This document shows, one piece after another, positions 32,880-42,801 of a DNA stretch of 64,000 nt (its first letter is position 1; every line of letters starts with the position of its first letter). Below the pieces are notes generated by a model. The model had not been told where the DNA came from. It was given only the letters and a program-made list of their open reading frames with translations, and made no database searches. This DNA comes from Oscillospiraceae bacterium (lineage in GTDB: Bacteria; Bacillota; Clostridia; Oscillospirales; Ruminococcaceae). Made by a program: the position numbers and the translations under genes. The DNA lies in contig JAAWRH010000011.1 in assembly GCA_022800935.1 (NCBI GenBank), positions 1 through 64,000 on the forward strand, written 5' to 3'.

Positions 32880-34613
32880 CTATTTTTCCACCTCGTCCTG
32901 AAGGGCGTCGAAGCCCTCCTCGCCGGTGCGGACCTTTATGACATTTTCCACGTCGTAGACAAAAATCTTGCCGTCGCCGATGTGACCGGAATAGAGGACC
33001 TTTTTCGCCGTTTTGATTACCGTCTCCAGCGGGACCTTGCAGATGACAATGTCAACCTTGACCTTTGGCAGCAGCGTCATATCCAGGGGAACGCCCCGGT
33101 AGAACTCGTCGGTATTGCCCCTCTGCACGCCGCAGCCCATGACCTGGGTCACCGTCATGCCAGTAATGCCGATCTTGTCCATGGCGGACTTCAGGGACTC
33201 GAATTTGCTCTCCTTGGTGATGATGGAAACCAGGGTCATCTTCAGGCCGTCCTTGTCGGCGGCAGGCTTCTTCTGGGGAATATGGGCGACCGGAACCGCC
33301 TCATCCACGGGAATTGGCTTGGCAAAGGTGATAAACTGGTCGTTGGGGTTGGCAATGGGGGCCTGGGGGGTATCCAGCGCACCTGTGACCGAAAGGTCCT
33401 CTTCGCTGATCAGGGTGCCGTATTCCTCGGTGTTCAGTCCCTTGACCTCCTCCTGCTTGTCAATCCGCAGGCCAACCGTGTTGTTGATCCCCTGAAGCAC
33501 CAGGTAGGAGATGAACATAATCCACACGCCCACGGCAGCAATGCCCAACAGCTGAACCCCCAGCAGGCGGATTCCCTTTCCGTAAAGGAGTCCCTCGGAG
33601 GTGGAGAGCAGTCCGGTCATTAAGACACCCAACATCCCGCAGACGCCGTGAACGCTGGAAGCGCCCACAGGGTCGTCCACCTGGGCCTTGCGCTCAATAA
33701 ACTCAATACTGAAAACCGCCACGGCGGCAGCGGCAGCTCCAATGAGGATGGAGCCCAGAGGGGAGACCACGTCCGCTCCGGAGGAAACGGCCACAAGACC
33801 GGCCAGGGAGCAGTTCATGATAACGGAGATGTCCGGCTTTTTGTACCGCAGCTTGGTGACAGCCGCGCCGGTCAGGGTGGCGGCAGCGGCGGCCAGGTTG
33901 GTGTTGAGGATGGCGGTGGAAGCCGCGTCCACCGCTTCAATGCCGTTCTGGAAGATTTCCGCGGCGGCGGTCAAGCCAAACCAGCAGAACCAGAGAATCA
34001 GGATGCCCAGCGCGCCCTGAGTGAGGTTGTGGCCGGGGATGGCGCGGGGCTGTCCCTCTTTGTTGTATTTGCCGATGCGGGGGCCCACCAGCTTGGCCCC
34101 GAAGAAGGCCGCGCCTCCTCCCACCATATGTACCACCGCCGCGCCGGTGTAATCGTGGAAGCCCATGGAGGAAAGCCAGCCTCCTCCCCAAATCCAATGG
34201 CCGGAGACAGGGAAGATAAGCAGCGCGATGACCGCGCCGTAGAGGATAAAGGCCAACAGCTTGGTCCGCTCAGCCATAGCCCCCAGAACGATGGTGACAG
34301 CGGCGGCGCAGTATACGGTCTGGAACAGGACAAAGGCGGAGGTGGCAAAGGAGCCGCCCATGGAATAGTCGCCCCGTGTAAAAAAGTCAAGTCCGCCCAC
34401 CATCGGTCCGGTGCCGTTAAACATCAGGGAAAAGCCCAGGAACCAGAACACCAGAATGGAAACGGACACGCTGAGAAAGCTTTTCAGTACGATATTACTG
34501 GCGTTTTTGGCGCGGGTATAGCCTGTCTCCATCATGGAGAAGCCCGCCTGCATAAAGAATATCAGCATCGCTCCCATGAGCAGCCACAGGGTGTTGGTCA
34601 TAGCCATCATCAT
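32880..34613 (-). CDS. Ammonium transporter fused to a P-II signalling domain (Amt-GlnK)
   Basis: 577 aa. Residues 1-385 are a complete Amt channel with about 11 membrane helices and the twin pore histidines in VHMVGG (H162) and VHGVCG (H322). A linker of about 70 residues, rich in acidic residues and Pro, leads to a full P-II domain (about 457-577): TLVSIITKESKFESLKSAM, a T-loop region QRGNTDEFYRG (Y505), and the nucleotide-binding IGDGKIFVYDVENVIKVRTGE. In most bacteria GlnK is a separate protein that plugs Amt when nitrogen is plentiful; here the plug is tethered. Start chosen at ATG 34613 with AGGAGGT seven bases away. Downstream of GSIII but with its own promoter. Confidence 0.93.
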   Translation of the reverse strand: MMMAMTNTLWLLMGAMLIFFMQAGFSMMETGYTRAKNASNIVLKSFLSVSVSILVFWFLGFSLMFNGTGPMVGGLDFFTRGDYSMGGSFATSAFVLFQTVYCAAAVTIVLGAMAERTKLLAFILYGAVIALLIFPVSGHWIWGGGWLSSMGFHDYTGAAVVHMVGGGAAFFGAKLVGPRIGKYNKEGQPRAIPGHNLTQGALGILILWFCWFGLTAAAEIFQNGIEAVDAASTAILNTNLAAAAATLTGAAVTKLRYKKPDISVIMNCSLAGLVAVSSGADVVSPLGSILIGAAAAAVAVFSIEFIERKAQVDDPVGASSVHGVCGMLGVLMTGLLSTSEGLLYGKGIRLLGVQLLGIAAVGVWIMFISYLVLQGINNTVGLRIDKQEEVKGLNTEEYGTLISEEDLSVTGALDTPQAPIANPNDQFITFAKPIPVDEAVPVAHIPQKKPAADKDGLKMTLVSIITKESKFESLKSAMDKIGITGMTVTQVMGCGVQRGNTDEFYRGVPLDMTLLPKVKVDIVICKVPLETVIKTAKKVLYSGHIGDGKIFVYDVENVIKVRTGEEGFDALQDEVEK

Positions 34614-34659
34614 AACGGATACCTCCTCAAAAAATCGGATTTCAGAGGGAAAACGGGAA

Positions 34660-34689
34660 AGCGCCCTCTTCCAGCGGAAAGAAGGCGCT
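34660..34689 (-). promoter_or_regulatory. Terminator-like hairpin in the Amt-GlnK leader
   Basis: A 13-bp stem (AGCGCCCTCTTCC with GAAAGAAGGCGCT, including G-U pairs in the RNA) has a 4-base loop and then a broken T-rich run on the minus strand. It lies between the promoter at 34739-34767 and the start codon. An upstream CGCTG can pair with the CAGCG overlapping the 5' arm, so alternative folds are possible. Confidence 0.5.
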
Positions 34690-34738
34690 GAACAGCAGAT
34701 AAGAAGGGGACAACAGCGTTTCCCTTGTTTCCACCCGT

Positions 34739-34767
34739 ATTATAACATAAAACGAGGAAAATGAAAA
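34739..34767 (-). promoter_or_regulatory. Promoter of the Amt-GlnK gene
   Basis: Minus-strand TTTTCA (34767-34762), a 17-base spacer and TATAAT (34744-34739). Confidence 0.6.
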
Positions 34768-34834
34768 GTTTTTATGAAGAAAAAATTACAAAATGAGAAA
34801 CACGGACAATTTCTCTATCTCCTGCTCCATCCGT

Positions 34835-36931
<2,097 letters not shown>

Positions 36932-37001
36932 GGTGGAAAACCTCCTGTTTTTCTGTCGTAAATTGCGAATACGGTCTGTTCCAAGCCTCACCGGCAAATA
37001 G

Positions 37002-37047
37002 AAAAGGAGCCGCGGACCCTGTCAGATGTCCGCAGCTCCCTTGCTGC
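37002..37047 (-). promoter_or_regulatory. Attenuator in the GSIII leader: hexaloop hairpin overlapping a terminator
   Basis: On the minus strand GCAGC-AAGGGA-GCUGC (37047-37032) forms a hairpin with a 6-base loop, A at position 1 and G at position 4. Its loop and 3' arm are also part of the 5' arm of an intrinsic terminator (37039-37028 pairing with 37017-37006, then UUUU). The single non-Watson-Crick pair is a G-U on the minus strand but C-A on the plus strand, which supports minus-strand RNA. No minus-strand gene lies upstream that would need a terminator. Confidence 0.6.
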
Positions 37048-37055
37048 TACGTCAT

Positions 37056-37084
37056 AGTATAATCGCCTTGCCCTTGGTTGTCAA
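37056..37084 (-). promoter_or_regulatory. Promoter of the GSIII gene
   Basis: Minus-strand TTGACA (37084-37079), a 17-base spacer and TATACT (37061-37056). The transcript would start just before the hexaloop hairpin, over 100 bases upstream of the gene. Confidence 0.75.
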
Positions 37085-37292
37085 TGGGGTTTATAAACCA
37101 ATCTATTAAAGAATCCGCAAAGAATTTCAGGGAAAATTCCCTTTTCAATTCCATTGACAGTACAAATAAAAGATGTCCGGCTTTTCTAAATACCGTTGTG
37201 AATCCACCTTGTGTTTCCGGACGGTTGGTATTATGATAAAGTACAAAGGGATTCCCGCATCTTCCATAACATACAGAAAGGCAGTGAACCAT

Positions 37293-38057
37293 GTGAGCAA
37301 AAAGGCCCTTTTCATCGGCGCGCACAACGACGACTGCGAATGCGCCGCCGGAGCTACCGCCGCCCTCCTGGCGGACAAAGGCTATGAGACCGTCTTCCTG
37401 AACCCCGCCGTGCGCCACCGCACCCCTCTTTCCGGAGAAACCTTCTGGGAGGCCCTGAGGCAGCAGGATGAAGCCGCCCGCCTTCTGGGCGCAAGAAAGA
37501 TTGTCATGGGCCCCCATGGGGAGCCGCCCTACCAGTACGACGACGTCATCTATACCAATGACAGGGAAAATATGCTGGCAATCCGCAGGGTGCTCCAGGA
37601 GGAGAAGCCGGACCTGATCTTCATCCACTGGCCCAAGGACAACCATGTAGACCATGCGGCGGTTTCCCGCTGCTCCATGGACGCCATCTGCCTTGCCCCC
37701 TGCGGCGGGTGGTCCCCCAGGGAGGTATACGCCTTTGAGGCGGGGCCCTATCAGACGATGGTATACTTCCAGCCGGACCTGTACATCACGGCGGACAGCG
37801 TGATGGACCGGGTCAAGGAGAGCCTGCTGGCCTTTGACCAGCCCGGCGCAGGCGGAAAGTGGCTCTGGAAGGAAAAGGAGGTCAGCGCCGCCTTCCGGGG
37901 GCACGTGGCGGGGGTCCGGTACGCCGAGGCCTTTAAGATTCTCAAATTCCCGGTGGGGGACCAGGGCAGCGAGCTTTGGCTGAGAAAGGACCTGGAGGAA
38001 TATTTCTCCTGGGCCGGGTTTAACGCCTACCCCTGGGGGAGAAAGTATTTTTTGTGA
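37293..38057 (+). CDS. PIG-L/LmbE-family deacetylase
   Basis: About 254 aa. Zinc-site motifs of the family are GAHNDDCE near the N-terminus and HWPKDNHVDH in the middle. Such enzymes remove acetyl groups from N-acetylglucosamine-type sugars. I start it at GTG 37293 (read MSKKALFIGAH), since the family motif lies about 10 residues from the N-terminus and AGAAAGG lies upstream; no ATG fits. Cytoplasmic, single gene, closed by a strong terminator. Confidence 0.83.
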   Translation: MSKKALFIGAHNDDCECAAGATAALLADKGYETVFLNPAVRHRTPLSGETFWEALRQQDEAARLLGARKIVMGPHGEPPYQYDDVIYTNDRENMLAIRRVLQEEKPDLIFIHWPKDNHVDHAAVSRCSMDAICLAPCGGWSPREVYAFEAGPYQTMVYFQPDLYITADSVMDRVKESLLAFDQPGAGGKWLWKEKEVSAAFRGHVAGVRYAEAFKILKFPVGDQGSELWLRKDLEEYFSWAGFNAYPWGRKYFL

Positions 38058-38099
38058 TATCGGCAATCACTTCTTAAAAGTGAAAATGATGTCAGGATA

Positions 38100-38133
38100 G
38101 GGCCCCAAAACGTTAAAATACGTTTTGGGGCCC
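38100..38133 (+). terminator. Terminator after the PIG-L gene
   Basis: A 14-bp perfect stem (GGGCCCCAAAACGT and complement) with a 6-base loop, followed by TATTTTTA. Confidence 0.85.
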
Positions 38134-38184
38134 TATTTTTATCTGTCATTCAACCAAAAGAAAAAACGGCATCCACTTTTTATA

Positions 38185-38234
38185 TTGACATGCAAAGGCA
38201 TACATGTTATATTATACTTGTACAATAAGTACAA
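38185..38234 (+). promoter_or_regulatory. Promoter and operator of the GntR-ABC operon
   Basis: TTGACA (38185-38190), a 17-base spacer and TATATT (38108+5 spacing; 38108-38113 on the same strand is excluded by the terminator, the hexamer used is 38208-38213). Just after it, TTGTAC-AATAA-GTACAA (38218-38234) is a perfect inverted repeat near the expected transcription start, a good candidate site for autorepression by the GntR protein. Confidence 0.65.
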
Positions 38235-38259
38235 TATAGGCAAAAAGGACAGTGAACAG

Positions 38260-38637
38260 ATGGAAATCATTATCAGCAACAATGTCAACAAGCCCATATA
38301 TGAACAGATAACGTCACAGATTAAAGCCATGATTATGAGCGGGGAATTGCGGTCCGGGGACCCGATCCCCTCCATGCGCGCACTGGCAAAGTCAATTCAT
38401 GTGAGCGTCATTACCGTTCAAAAGGCCTATGAGGATTTGCAGCGGGATGGTTTCATCAATATCGCGGTTGGCCGGGGAAGCTTTGTATCGGCGCAGAACA
38501 AGGAGTTTTATCAGGAGGAGCAGCAGCGCATTGCGGAGGAGCATTTGCAGGCAGCCGCGGAGATTGGGCGGACAAACAACATTTCCCTTGAGAAATTGAC
38601 AGAGCTACTGACCTTATTTTATCAGGAGGATGAATAA
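38260..38637 (+). CDS. GntR-family regulator, YtrA-type
   Basis: About 125 aa from ATG 38260 (MEIIISNNVNKPIYEQI), the short YtrA type that has only the winged helix-turn-helix and a helical tail. The DNA-binding part reads LRSGDPIPSMRALAKSIHVSVITVQKAYEDLQRDGFI. Its stop codon overlaps the ribosome binding region of the ABC ATPase gene. YtrA-type regulators usually repress their own ABC operon, often relieved by cell-wall stress. Confidence 0.88.
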   Translation: MEIIISNNVNKPIYEQITSQIKAMIMSGELRSGDPIPSMRALAKSIHVSVITVQKAYEDLQRDGFINIAVGRGSFVSAQNKEFYQEEQQRIAEEHLQAAAEIGRTNNISLEKLTELLTLFYQEDE

Positions 38638-38638
38638 C

Positions 38639-39499
38639 ATGGAGAATATTTTAGAATTACAGCAGGTTTCCAAAGCCTTTCCCAGCTCCGACTTCGCATT
38701 GGACCAGGTGACGTTTTCACTGCCCTATGGGGCAATTTTAGGCGTTGTGGGTGAAAACGGCGCGGGAAAAACCACGACAATCGACTGCATTCTGAACACA
38801 ATCCCCAAAAGCGGCGGAACAATCAGGATATTTGGAAGGGAAATGTCGGATGCGGACACGGATATACGGGAGAAAATCGGAGTCGTCTACGATGGGGATA
38901 ATTTTCCCCTTTATTGGACCGCCAACCAATTATCAGAGGTTATGGAGGGACTTTATGCCCAGTGGGACCGCGCCTTGTTCCGGAAATATCTGGAGGAATT
39001 CCGCCTGCCTGCCGGACAGAAAATCAAACGCTACTCCAAGGGAATGTCCATGAAGCTGGCAATCGCCGCCGCCCTATCCCACCATCCCCAACTGCTGATT
39101 CTGGACGAGGCCACCAGCGGTCTGGACCCGATTATGCGGGATGAAATGCTGGATGTTTTCCTGGAATTTGTCCAGGAGGAGGAGCATTCTATCCTATTGT
39201 CCTCCCACATCACAAGCGACCTGGAAAAGGTTGCGGATTATATCGCCTTTATCCACAACGGAAAGGTCATAATGACAGCGTCCAAGGACGATCTGGTATA
39301 TCGCTACGCCGTGATGCGCTGCAAGGAAAGCCAATTCCTCGCACTGGACCCCGGCGACATTCTCGCCTACCGGAGGAGGGACCTTCAGACGGACGTGCTG
39401 GTTCCCGATATCAGGAATGCCCAGAGAAAGTACAGAGACGTTGTGATAGATCACGCCTCCATAGAAGAAATTATGCTGCTGCTGGTAAAGGGGGAGTGA
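38639..39499 (+). CDS. ABC transporter ATP-binding protein (YtrB-like)
   Basis: About 286 aa. Walker A is GENGAGKTTT, the signature YSKGMSMKL and Walker B LLILDEATSGLDP, followed by the H-loop SSHITSDLEKV. I prefer ATG 38639 because AGGAGG lies 9 bases away; ATG 38630 abuts that same site. It powers the membrane subunit encoded next. Confidence 0.9.
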   Translation: MENILELQQVSKAFPSSDFALDQVTFSLPYGAILGVVGENGAGKTTTIDCILNTIPKSGGTIRIFGREMSDADTDIREKIGVVYDGDNFPLYWTANQLSEVMEGLYAQWDRALFRKYLEEFRLPAGQKIKRYSKGMSMKLAIAAALSHHPQLLILDEATSGLDPIMRDEMLDVFLEFVQEEEHSILLSSHITSDLEKVADYIAFIHNGKVIMTASKDDLVYRYAVMRCKESQFLALDPGDILAYRRRDLQTDVLVPDIRNAQRKYRDVVIDHASIEEIMLLLVKGE

Positions 39500-39501
39500 G
39501 T

Positions 39502-40158
39502 ATGAGGGGACTATTGAAAAACAACTTTTACGCGGCCCTTTCAAATATGAAAGCCTTTTCAGTTGTCATGCTGTTTTTCGGCGTTTTTGTGGCGGCCATG
39601 GACAATGAGGTTCCGTCGCTGCTCATCGGCTATATGCTGTTGGGGATGGTCGGCTTTTCCCTCAATTCCATTGCAAGCCTGCGGATAGAAAGCGCCGGTA
39701 AATGGAGTAAATATAAGCTGACGGCCCCGGTAAAAAGGGCCGCCATTGTAAAAAGCCATTTTTTGAGCCTGCTGCTGTGGCTGGCTGTGGGCATAGCCTT
39801 TGCGGGCATCGGAACTGCTTTATCCATTGCGCTGCACGGCTTTCCCTTTGACAGGAATACCGATGTTTTTATGCTGTTCGTCGTGGGAATCGGGATAAGC
39901 CTGTTTACGGGCGCTATCTTCTTTCCGCTGTTCTACCTGGGCGGAGAAGAACGGAACGAGGCGTTTATCGTGGTCAGCCTGCTCTGCGGCATCGGAACCG
40001 TTATGGGACTTACCACTTTGCTGAACGCCCTGTTTCCGTCCCCTATGAATACGGCTCAGATTATCCTAGCGGGCATTATCATTCTTGGCTGCGCCCTCTC
40101 TGCCTTTGCCCTGTCCTATCCGCTGACTGCCAGTATCTACCACAAAAGGGAACGCTGA
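39502..40158 (+). CDS. ABC-2 type membrane subunit
   Basis: About 218 aa with six hydrophobic segments, resembling the ABC-2 permeases that accompany YtrA/YtrB-like genes. ATG 39502 follows GGGGGAG and the ATPase stop; a GTG six bases earlier is an alternative. Substrate unknown; such systems are linked to antimicrobial or envelope stress in other Firmicutes. It ends 6 bases before the convergent FNT gene with no visible terminator. Confidence 0.8.
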   Translation: MRGLLKNNFYAALSNMKAFSVVMLFFGVFVAAMDNEVPSLLIGYMLLGMVGFSLNSIASLRIESAGKWSKYKLTAPVKRAAIVKSHFLSLLLWLAVGIAFAGIGTALSIALHGFPFDRNTDVFMLFVVGIGISLFTGAIFFPLFYLGGEERNEAFIVVSLLCGIGTVMGLTTLLNALFPSPMNTAQIILAGIIILGCALSAFALSYPLTASIYHKRER

Positions 40159-40164
40159 TTGCTG

Positions 40165-40983
40165 CTATCCATTCCTTCTCCCATGGCAGAACCAAAACAG
40201 AAAACCGGTCAATACTCCCCCGATGATGTTCCCCGCCGTCACCGGGAGCAGGTTATTCAGGAGGAACCCCGTCCAGGTCAGCGCCGTTAGATCAATGCCC
40301 ATCTCCGCCGCCAGCGCGGCGTAGGCCGGGACGGTTTTGGCCAACAGCCCCGCCGGTATGTAGTACATATTGGCGACACAGTGCTCAAAGCCGCAGATGA
40401 CAAAAAAGGCCACCGGCAGATAAGCGCCCATCACCCGGCCGGGCAGGTCCTTGGCGGAGAGGGCCAGCAGGACCCCTGTAGTCACCAGGACATTGCACAG
40501 CACCCCCAGAATGACGGCGCTGCCGGTACCAAGGGAGCATTTGCCAGCCGCCAGCCGCATGGTGAACACCGCCAGCTCACCGCCGGAGTAGTTTAGCTGC
40601 CCGCCATAGACGCATCCCGCCGCCGCCAAAATTGACCCGGCGGCGTTGCCCAGGTAGACGATAAGCCAGTTTTTCAGCATCCCCCCGATCCCCGCCTGCC
40701 TGTCCAGGACCGAGATGACAATCAGGGTGTTGCCGGTAAAGAGCTCGGCCCCGGTGAGCACCACCATTGCCAGCCCGAAGGGAAACAGCAGTCCGCATAT
40801 CAGCCGGGCCATCCCCACGTTGGAGACGGAATGGGCCGCAGTATTGGTTGCGGCGCAGGCCATGGCGATAAAGAAGCCCGCCAGCACAGCCAGAAGAAAC
40901 AGTTTGACCAGCGGCATACGAGTTTTGGCACGGCCTGCTGCGGCGTAATTCACGGTGTATTCCTGCGGGGTAAAAAGATTCAT
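40165..40983 (-). CDS. Formate/nitrite transporter (FNT) family channel
   Basis: 272 aa with six membrane helices. FNT signatures are GAELFTGNTLI, VCGFEHCVANMYYIPAGLL (with the pore His) and NLLPVTAGNIIGGVLTGF near the C-terminus. The family moves formate, nitrite or hydrosulfide; sequence alone does not say which. For a fermenting anaerobe formate is the default guess. GGGAGG precedes ATG 40983. Single gene with its own promoter. Confidence 0.88.
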   Translation of the reverse strand: MNLFTPQEYTVNYAAAGRAKTRMPLVKLFLLAVLAGFFIAMACAATNTAAHSVSNVGMARLICGLLFPFGLAMVVLTGAELFTGNTLIVISVLDRQAGIGGMLKNWLIVYLGNAAGSILAAAGCVYGGQLNYSGGELAVFTMRLAAGKCSLGTGSAVILGVLCNVLVTTGVLLALSAKDLPGRVMGAYLPVAFFVICGFEHCVANMYYIPAGLLAKTVPAYAALAAEMGIDLTALTWTGFLLNNLLPVTAGNIIGGVLTGFLFWFCHGRRNG

Positions 40984-41045
40984 ATTCTGTTTCCTCCCGA
41001 TGTCTTGATTTTTCTATGGGGATTGGCTTGCTGCTTTCTCTATAT

Positions 41046-41073
41046 ATTATACGGGTATTCCCTTAAAACGCAA
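41046..41073 (-). promoter_or_regulatory. Promoter of the FNT gene
   Basis: Minus-strand TTGCGT (41073-41068), a 16-base spacer and TATAAT (41051-41046). Confidence 0.6.
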
Positions 41074-41162
41074 TACCTTTGTACAGCGGGGAGCCCTTTG
41101 ATAGAAGAAGAAAAATTCTCTACTTTTCCATGAGGATATTCTATTCCCTTTGGAAGGTTTTG

Positions 41163-41171
41163 TGCTATAAT
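41163..41171 (+). promoter_or_regulatory. Extended -10 promoter of the GH51 gene
   Basis: TGCTATAAT about 45 bases before the start codon. No good -35 is present, which would fit an extended -10 or activator-dependent promoter. Confidence 0.55.
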
Positions 41172-41216
41172 GTGCTTATCAGAACCGTAACAAACGGAAC
41201 AGAAGGAGGATTCAGA

Positions 41217-42704
41217 ATGTCAAAGGCAATCATCAACGCCAACCGCTCCATCGGCACCATCAACCCCAATATCTATGGCCACTTCTCCGAACACCTGGGC
41301 CGCTGCGTCTACGACGGGCTCTATGTAGGGGAAAGCTCCCCCATTCCCAACGTAAACGGGATGCGCTCCGATGTGGTTGGCGCCCTCAAGCAGATGAAAA
41401 TTCCGGTGCTCCGCTGGCCGGGTGGCTGCTTTGCAGATACCTACCACTGGCAGGACGGCATCGGGCCAAAAATTTCCCGGAAAAAGATCGTCAACACCCA
41501 CTGGGGCGGCGTCACCGAGGACAATTCCTTCGGCACCCATGAGTTTATGGAGCTGTGCAGACAACTGGGTTGTGAAGCCTATATTTCCGGCAATGTGGGC
41601 AGCGGCACAGTACAGGAATTTTCCGACTGGGTGGAATACTGCAACATGGGCGGCCTCTCCCCCATGTCGGAACAGCGCCGCGTCAACGGCCGGGAGGAGC
41701 CCTGGAACGTAAAGTACTGGGGAATCGGCAACGAGGCCTGGGGCTGCGGCGGCAATATGACGGCGGAATTTTACGCCAACCTCTGCCGCCAGTACGCCAC
41801 CTACCTGAGAACCTATGACAGGGAGCATCCTGTCTATAAAATTGCCTCCGGCGCGAATGTGGCGGATTACCACTGGACCAAGGTGGTGATGGAGCAGGCC
41901 GGAAGGTTCATCGACGCGGTCAGCCTCCATTACTATACACTGCCCCGCTCCGGGAACTGGCAGGATAAGGGCAGCGCGCTGAACTTCCCCCGCGGCGAAT
42001 ACTACTCCACCCTGTTCCGGACCCTGAGAATGGACGAGCTGGTAGAAAACCATTCCCGCATTATCCGTCAGTATGAAAAGGACAAAAAGATTGGCCTGGT
42101 GGTGGACGAATGGGGAACCTGGTACGACGTGGAACCGGGCACCAACCCCGGCTTCCTCTATCAGCAGAACACCATGCGGGACGCGCTGGTAGCCGCAGTC
42201 AACCTGAACATCTTCAACAACCATTGCGACACAGTGACGATGGCCAACATCGCCCAGACGGTCAACGTGCTCCAGGCGGTGATTCTGACTGAGGGGGACA
42301 AGATGGTTCTGACCCCGACCTATCATGTCTTTGAGATGTACAAGGGGCATCAGAACGCCCGGCAGCTGGAAAGCTATGTGGAGACCTCGCTGACCGGCGA
42401 AGGGGAGTTCCAGGTCCCCAATCTGCATATCTCCGCCAGCCAGGCGGAGGACGGCAAAGTGCTGATCACCGCCGCCAACCTGGACGATGCAAAGCCCGTG
42501 GAGCTGGACTGCATCCTGACGGGACTTGGCAAACGCGGAAAGGTATCGGGAAGGCTTTTGACCGGAGCGGCTGGGGCCCACAACACCTTTGACGCACCGG
42601 AGACGGTCAGGCCGGAGACCATGGAGAGAATTGAGCCCACGGCGGAAGGCTTCCGGGTTCAGCTTCCCGCGTGCAGCGTGGCGGCGTTTGAGGTAGAAAT
42701 CTGA
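41217..42704 (+). CDS. abfA: GH51 alpha-L-arabinofuranosidase
   Basis: About 495 aa from ATG 41217, preceded by GAAGGAGG. E173 in [13 protein letters not shown] is the acid/base and E298 in VVDEWGTWY the nucleophile, close to the positions in Geobacillus AbfA (about 502 aa). No signal peptide, so it removes arabinofuranose from imported oligosaccharides. Probably co-expressed in part with the GH27 gene 97 bases downstream, though a terminator-like hairpin lies between them. Confidence 0.93.
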   Translation: MSKAIINANRSIGTINPNIYGHFSEHLGRCVYDGLYVGESSPIPNVNGMRSDVVGALKQMKIPVLRWPGGCFADTYHWQDGIGPKISRKKIVNTHWGGVTEDNSFGTHEFMELCRQLGCEAYISGNVGSGTVQEFSDWVEYCNMGGLSPMSEQRRVNGREEPWNVKYWGIGNEAWGCGGNMTAEFYANLCRQYATYLRTYDREHPVYKIASGANVADYHWTKVVMEQAGRFIDAVSLHYYTLPRSGNWQDKGSALNFPRGEYYSTLFRTLRMDELVENHSRIIRQYEKDKKIGLVVDEWGTWYDVEPGTNPGFLYQQNTMRDALVAAVNLNIFNNHCDTVTMANIAQTVNVLQAVILTEGDKMVLTPTYHVFEMYKGHQNARQLESYVETSLTGEGEFQVPNLHISASQAEDGKVLITAANLDDAKPVELDCILTGLGKRGKVSGRLLTGAAGAHNTFDAPETVRPETMERIEPTAEGFRVQLPACSVAAFEVEI

Positions 42705-42731
42705 TCTGTTTTTTCATAAACCGCTGAAAAG

Positions 42732-42773
42732 CCGCGGGTTTTAGGGGGTTTTGGGGCCTCCTGAAACCCGCGG
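42732..42773 (+). terminator. Terminator-like hairpin between GH51 and GH27
   Basis: CCGCGGGTTT pairs with AAACCCGCGG and TTTTATAT follows. Readthrough is possible, since no separate GH27 promoter is obvious. Confidence 0.65.
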
Positions 42774-42801
42774 TTTTATATGAGGAACGGAGGACGCCTT
42801 T

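Noticed and set aside
37047-38066. A 339-codon minus-strand frame opposite the PIG-L gene
   Set aside because: The plus strand encodes clear zinc-site motifs of a known family; the minus frame has none and would overlap the GSIII promoter.
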